A DNA stretch of 19,628 nt, taken from contig CALODL010000019.1 of the NCBI GenBank assembly GCA_942492115.1, positions 1-19,628 of the forward strand. The letters are read 5' to 3'. The notes below the pieces were generated by a model, which made no database searches, had not been told where the DNA came from, and worked only from the letters and a program-made list of their open reading frames with translations. The stretch comes from CALODL01 sp942492115. GTDB taxonomy: Bacteria > Planctomycetota > Phycisphaerae > UBA1845 > CAIVHJ01. Each line of letters starts with the position of its first letter. Within the stretch, counting starts at the first letter, position 1. Shown piece after piece: positions 16,013 to 19,628 of this stretch. Both the position numbers and the translations under genes were made by a program.

Positions 16013-16984
16013 CTAGCTCAGGATCTTCCTGAACTCCTGCGTCAGCAACGGTGCCATCGTAAACAGGTCGGCGACGCATCCGTAGGTGGCCACACTGAAG
16101 ATCGGCGCTTCGCGCTTGGTGTTGATCGCCACGATGACCTTGCTGCCACGCATGCCGGCCAGGTGCTGGATCGCCCCATCGATACCGAAAGCCAGATAGA
16201 GTTTTGGTGTTACGGTCTTGCCTGTCAGGCCGACTTGACGTGAATGCGGCTGATAACCGGCGTCACACGCCGCACGCGATGCACCGACGGCCGCATCGAG
16301 CGTTTCAGCCAGCTCGTACAGGATCTTGAAGTTATCCTCGGACTTCAGCGAGCGGCCGCCACTGACCACGATATCGGCTTCGGTGACGTCTTTGACGCCA
16401 CTGGAGGTACTGACGCACTGTGTGGTGACCAGCTTGTCCTCGTCGGCTCCCGGCGCGGCAACGAGTGCGGACACCCCCGCCTGACCTTCGGGCGCGGCCG
16501 CAGCAAATGTATTGGGACGCACGGATACGACTTTGAGCCGATCGGCGGCCAACTTGAACTCGGCGGACATCTTGCCCATATACACCGGCCGGACGACTTT
16601 GAGCGCATCGCCATCAGTGGCAATTTCGGTGCAATCCGTCGCCAGCGCCGCGCTACAGCGGGCGGCCACGCGCGGGGCCAGATCGCGTCCCATGAACGTC
16701 GCGGCCAGTATGACCACATGGGGCTTGACCTGATCGATAGCCGCTTTCAATGCCGTGGTATAGGGCTGCGCGCGATAGAGATTGAATGCGGCGTCATCGA
16801 CTGCAAGAACCTGACCGACACCCAGGCGGGCGACCTCCTCAGCCACACTGGAAACATTCTGCCCGATGACGACAGCCTCGATCTCGGCGGTACTGTCCAT
16901 GGTCCGCGCCGCGGTAACCAGCTGGGGGACCGCCGGATGTAGCGCACCTTCCCGTTGTTCTGCAAAAATCAGTACTTTACTCAT
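16013..16984 (-). CDS. etfA: Electron transfer flavoprotein, alpha subunit
   Basis: A 323-residue soluble protein that, with EtfB, carries electrons from acyl-CoA dehydrogenases. The C-terminal FAD-binding domain is complete: SGGRSLKSEDNF, GASRAACDAGY, RQVGLTGKTVTPKLYLAFG, GIDGAIQHLAGM and VAINTKREAPIFSVATYG. The N-terminal half is the weaker adenine-nucleotide-hydrolase-like domain beginning KVLIFAEQREG. The ATG at 16984 has AGAGG eleven bases upstream; the ATG at 16993 would add three residues. It follows etfB by 48 bases and precedes etfD by 15, forming an etfBAD unit. No extra ferredoxin domain that would suggest an electron-bifurcating type is fused to it. Confidence 0.95.
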   Translation of the reverse strand: MSKVLIFAEQREGALHPAVPQLVTAARTMDSTAEIEAVVIGQNVSSVAEEVARLGVGQVLAVDDAAFNLYRAQPYTTALKAAIDQVKPHVVILAATFMGRDLAPRVAARCSAALATDCTEIATDGDALKVVRPVYMGKMSAEFKLAADRLKVVSVRPNTFAAAAPEGQAGVSALVAAPGADEDKLVTTQCVSTSSGVKDVTEADIVVSGGRSLKSEDNFKILYELAETLDAAVGASRAACDAGYQPHSRQVGLTGKTVTPKLYLAFGIDGAIQHLAGMRGSKVIVAINTKREAPIFSVATYGCVADLFTMAPLLTQEFRKILS

Positions 16985-17032
16985 GATGCTCATGACCTCT
17001 GGACGCAGGCACTGGTGCCTGTTGATCAGCTC

Positions 17033-17815
17033 TTAGATTACCTTGGCTTCCTCGCGCAACACCCGCACCAGCTCGCGGGCCATGTCTTCAGGCTCGCCTT
17101 CAATGATGTGGCATTCGCTGCGCGCCGGGGGCGGACTCAGCGTCACGAGTTCGCTGCGGGGCCGAACGTCGCCCAGACCAATCTCGTCTGCGGTCAGGAC
17201 CTGAACCGGCTTCTTTTTTGCTTTCATCAGATTGGGCAACGACGGGTACCGTGGCTCGCACAACCCTTTCTCGCAGGTCAGCAGCACGGGCAGCGGGCAT
17301 TCGACATGCTCCTCGGCCCCTTCGACGCGCCGACGTGCTTTGACCGCACTGCCGGCACACTCGAGGCCCACGATCGCACCGACGTGCGGCAGGCCCATGA
17401 ATTCGGCCAGGGCCGGTCCCAGCTCGCCGGCGTCCATGTCGATGGCCTGCTTACCGACCAGGATCATGTCAAATGTCTCGGCCTGCTTCTTGACTGCCAG
17501 GGCAATGGCCTCGGCCTGGAACATCTCGTCCGGGCTGGCAAAAGCAGCATCGTTGAGGTGGATCCCCCGGTCGGCCCCCATGGCCAATGCGGTACGCAGG
17601 GCCTCGGCGGCCTTGTCGCCACCGATGGTCAGGGCCACGATCTCTTCAACTTCGAGACCCTGTTCGCGAAGCCGCACGGCTTGCTCGACGGCGAACTCGC
17701 CGAACGGGTTGAGGACCAGCTTGAGGCCCTTCGCGTCTACACTCCGCCCGTCGTCAGCCACCTTGAGATTGGCGTTCGAGTCGGGTACCTGTTTGATGAC
17801 CGTCAAAATTCGCAT
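17033..17815 (-). CDS. etfB: Electron transfer flavoprotein, beta subunit
   Basis: A 260-residue soluble AMP-binding partner of EtfA. It starts MRILTVIKQVPDSNA, has NPFGEFAVEQAVRL at about 36-49, VGKQAIDMDAGELGPALAE at about 120-138, and the family signature LLTCEKGLCEPRYPSLPN (about 178-195) followed by KAKKKP. The ATG at 17815 has AGGAGA (17827-17832) eleven bases upstream, a convincing ribosome site. It is the first gene of the etf-prp run and lies 259 bases downstream of the B12/GTPase gene, so a promoter probably lies in that gap; I see only a weak TACTAT-type -10 there. Confidence 0.95.
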   Translation of the reverse strand: MRILTVIKQVPDSNANLKVADDGRSVDAKGLKLVLNPFGEFAVEQAVRLREQGLEVEEIVALTIGGDKAAEALRTALAMGADRGIHLNDAAFASPDEMFQAEAIALAVKKQAETFDMILVGKQAIDMDAGELGPALAEFMGLPHVGAIVGLECAGSAVKARRRVEGAEEHVECPLPVLLTCEKGLCEPRYPSLPNLMKAKKKPVQVLTADEIGLGDVRPRSELVTLSPPPARSECHIIEGEPEDMARELVRVLREEAKVI

Positions 17816-17961
17816 GGTTTCTTGGCTCTCCTATCGAGGCCCGGCGAGAACCATCCCACGGGTTCAGCGGGCCACCGCAGAGCGGGTTGTCAGAATCAGC
17901 GCAGGTCTCGATCGCTGGCTGGAGGATCAAGGATAGTAGAGGATTTTGGGCCGTATTGCCA

Positions 17962-17978
17962 GCCAGGCGGGGCCTGGC
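17962..17978. other. Short perfect hairpin upstream of etfB
   Basis: GCCAGGC (17962-17968) and GCCTGGC (17972-17978) form a seven-base-pair stem with a three-base loop, with no T-run after it on the minus strand. It lies in the 259-base gap between the B12/GTPase gene and etfB. It could be part of an operator or a leader structure; its role is not readable. Confidence 0.35.
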
Positions 17979-18010
17979 GGCCACACCCGAACACAGGCTT
18001 TAGGCCCGAT

Positions 18011-18048
18011 AAAAACGGGTTTTGCGCGAACCCCAGGGGTGTTCGCGC
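18011..18048 (-). terminator. Candidate terminator after the B12/GTPase gene
   Basis: An eight-base-pair stem, GCGCGAAC (18024-18031) with GTTCGCGC (18041-18048), extended inward by CCC against GGG, starts 27 bases downstream of the stop. On the minus strand it is followed by AAAACCCG and then five T residues (18015-18011), so the T-run is not directly adjacent. It could weaken read-through into etfB rather than stop it. Confidence 0.4.
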
Positions 18049-18074
18049 GGCCGACGGGTCGACCGGACGGGGGC

Positions 18075-19178
18075 TCAGGCCGACGGGAGATTGATCCACT
18101 CCACGACTTGTTCGAGCCCCTCGTTGTGCAGCGAACTGACCCGCCACACGGGGCGGTCCCCCATCATCGCATTCAACAGATGGGCCTCCGTCGTGTCGGC
18201 GCCCGGGAGATCGCACTTGTTGATCACGTATGCGCTGGCAATCTCCATGATCCCGGCCTTGGAGAACTGGATCTCGTCACCGCTGTCGGGCATGAGCAGG
18301 AGCAGGACGTCGCGGGTCATGCTGAGCACTGCGGTATCGCCCTGACCGGTTCCGACGGTTTCCAACAACACGACGTCGAAACCGAAACCGCCGAGCAACT
18401 GGATGGTCCCTGCGACACTCGGGGCGAGCCCCCCTTGCTCATTTGCCGAGGACAGGCTGCGAACATAGAACTGGTCGTCTGGCTCCTGCCGCATCATGCG
18501 CAGGCGGTCACCAAGCAGGGCCCCGCCGGTGATCGGGCTCGTGGGGTCGACCGCCACCACGGCGACCCTCTTGCCTCCGGCACACAGCATCTTGGACAAC
18601 TTGGCGATGAAGGAACTCTTGCCAACGCCCGGTGCGCCTGTAATACCAACGACACGAGGATGCCCGGCATCGATGTCAATACCATCGAGCCCCTCGCGCT
18701 GCAATCGCGTAATGAACCGGGCCAATGACTTGACCTCGCGGTTGCGGAATCCGGCCATCAAGGTGTCGACGGACCGATCCCGTTTCCGGGCGGCCAACTC
18801 GGTGAGCTTGGCATAAATATCAGATAGGGCTGACCCCGGGTTGAACACCGCATCGACACCCATTTCATGCAGTGCATCGTAGTCCGTATTCGGCACGATC
18901 CCACCCAGCACGAGCGGAATGTCTTCAACGCCGTAGTGCTTCTGCCACTTGATGACCTCAGGCATGATGGTCATGTGGGCAGCACTGTGCAGGCTGACCC
19001 CAATGACATCGACATCTTCCTGCATGGCGGCGTGCACCGTCGCCTGCGGTGTCTGCCATAGTCCGGTGTAGATGACTTCAAACCCCTCGTCGCGAAAGCT
19101 GCGCGCCAGAAGCTTGACTCCGCGATCATGTCCGTCCAGACCGATCTTGGCCAGCAGAATACGAATAGGGTGTTTCAT
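18075..19178 (-). CDS. B12-binding domain fused to MeaB/ArgK-type GTPase (acyl-CoA mutase small subunit and chaperone)
   Basis: A 367-residue two-domain protein. Residues 1-130 are the cobalamin-binding domain of acyl-CoA mutases (RILLAKIGLDGHDRGVKLL, with His17 of DGHDRG as the lower cobalt ligand; VSLHSAAHM; LVLGGIVP). Residues about 140-367 are a G3E GTPase: Walker A GAPGVGKS (181-188), DPTSPITGGALLGDRLRM (211-228), ETVGTGQGD (273-281) and NKCD (320-323). MeaB loads and protects the B12 cofactor of methylmalonyl-CoA mutase. In IcmF the same two domains precede the catalytic domain in one chain; here the catalytic part is the separate upstream gene. The C-terminus is short next to free MeaB, whose last part forms a dimerisation arm. 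Start 19178 fits the family; 19229 is possible. Neither has a strong ribosome site. Confidence 0.92.
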   Translation of the reverse strand: MKHPIRILLAKIGLDGHDRGVKLLARSFRDEGFEVIYTGLWQTPQATVHAAMQEDVDVIGVSLHSAAHMTIMPEVIKWQKHYGVEDIPLVLGGIVPNTDYDALHEMGVDAVFNPGSALSDIYAKLTELAARKRDRSVDTLMAGFRNREVKSLARFITRLQREGLDGIDIDAGHPRVVGITGAPGVGKSSFIAKLSKMLCAGGKRVAVVAVDPTSPITGGALLGDRLRMMRQEPDDQFYVRSLSSANEQGGLAPSVAGTIQLLGGFGFDVVLLETVGTGQGDTAVLSMTRDVLLLLMPDSGDEIQFSKAGIMEIASAYVINKCDLPGADTTEAHLLNAMMGDRPVWRVSSLHNEGLEQVVEWINLPSA

Positions 19179-19293
19179 GATGGGATTAAGGTAGTGGCCG
19201 ACGCACGTGCGTGCAAGGCCCGTGCACATGCGTCGGGGCCGTTGAGCTCAGTAGAACGGGCAGTGGCTGCCTGGTCAGCGGGCCGCACGCCGC

Positions 19294-19628
19294 CTACCAC
19301 TCGGGTCCGCCATCGTAGGTCCCGTAGACCTCCTGCAGCGTTCGAACCATTTCGCCTACCGTGGCGCCCGCTTTCGAGGCCGCGACCAGCGCGGGCATGA
19401 CGTTTGTTCCTGCCCGGGCGTCTCTTTCGAGACCGGCAAGGGCTTTCTTCCAGCGTTCGGCATCGCGCCGCTCGCGCAGCTCGCGCAGACGTTGTTTCTG
19501 CAACTCACCGACTTCGGCTCCGATGTACAGCATATCGATCGGCTTCTCGACCTCGTCGCGGAACTTGTTGACGCCAACGACCACCCGCTCGCCGGCCTCC
19601 ATTTCACGCCCTTCCTGCATGCTCGATT
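19294..19628 (-). CDS. Acyl-CoA mutase large (catalytic) subunit, C-terminal part only
   Basis: The frame is open to the window's right edge and ends at a stop at 19294, so only the last 110 or so residues are seen. The segment MEAGERVVVGVNKF followed by RLRELRERRDAERWKKAL and VMPALVAASKAGATVGEMVRTLQEVYGTY is characteristic of the end of the substrate-binding domain of methylmalonyl-CoA-type mutases. It then stops, with no B12 domain attached; the B12 domain is on the next gene, 115 bases on. Substrate type (methylmalonyl, isobutyryl or other acyl-CoA) is set by active-site residues outside the window. The ATG at 19620 is internal, not the start. Confidence 0.9.
   Translation of the reverse strand, partial: SSMQEGREMEAGERVVVGVNKFRDEVEKPIDMLYIGAEVGELQKQRLRELRERRDAERWKKALAGLERDARAGTNVMPALVAASKAGATVGEMVRTLQEVYGTYDGGPEW

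Noticed and set aside
16955..18094. A 379-residue plus-strand frame over etfB and the gap after it
   Set aside because: It mirrors etfB, which has a clear family signature and ribosome site; composition is that of an antisense shadow.

Overview
The window looks like a chromosomal segment of a Planctomycetota bacterium, probably Phycisphaerae-like. This is inferred from three things: a CPxC-EYDLIGLP-x3-CPECG zinc-ribbon signature (6413-6511) that I know mainly from planctomycetes, a secreted PKD-domain protease ending in a Cys-containing hydrophobic stretch plus an Arg tail, and two hypothetical proteins of a type I associate with that phylum. No rRNA, tRNA or CRISPR is visible.

Layout. (1) 107-676, minus: an N-terminal remnant of a binding-protein-dependent ABC permease. 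(2) 965-3784, plus: a 939-residue secreted subtilisin-family protease with a candidate sigma70-like promoter and a textbook intrinsic terminator. (3) 3917-7040: an accessory block lying between two convergent genes. It is bounded by a 187-bp inverted repeat (R1; one mismatch seen) that is itself a foldback element. Inward of each R1 lie divergent tandem repeats of about 159 bp (R2), and in the middle is a translationally coupled pair of paralogous genes of unknown function. A third, truncated R1 and a small zinc-ribbon remnant lie inside the block. (4) 7084-19628, all minus: a catabolic and electron-transfer cluster.

Transcription of the cluster runs right to left: acyl-CoA mutase large subunit (partial), a B12-binding/MeaB-type GTPase fusion, then, after a gap with two hairpins, etfB, etfA, a membrane Fe-S ETF:quinone oxidoreductase (EtfD/EMO type), a PrpD/MmgE-family dehydratase, prpB, prpC, a GH130 glycoside phosphorylase-like gene, a crotonase-fold protein and an AtoE short-chain fatty-acid transporter. 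Several neighbours overlap by ATGA or are only a few bases apart.

Together the genes suggest uptake of short-chain fatty acids (AtoE) and their oxidation. Electrons from acyl-CoA dehydrogenases encoded elsewhere would pass through EtfAB to EtfD and the quinone pool. Propionyl-CoA would be consumed by the methylcitrate cycle (PrpC, PrpD, PrpB), with a B12-dependent mutase and its chaperone handling methylmalonyl-CoA or a branched acyl-CoA. The GH130 gene does not obviously fit this pathway. The strongest candidate for something undescribed is the R1/R2-bounded cassette at 3917-7040.
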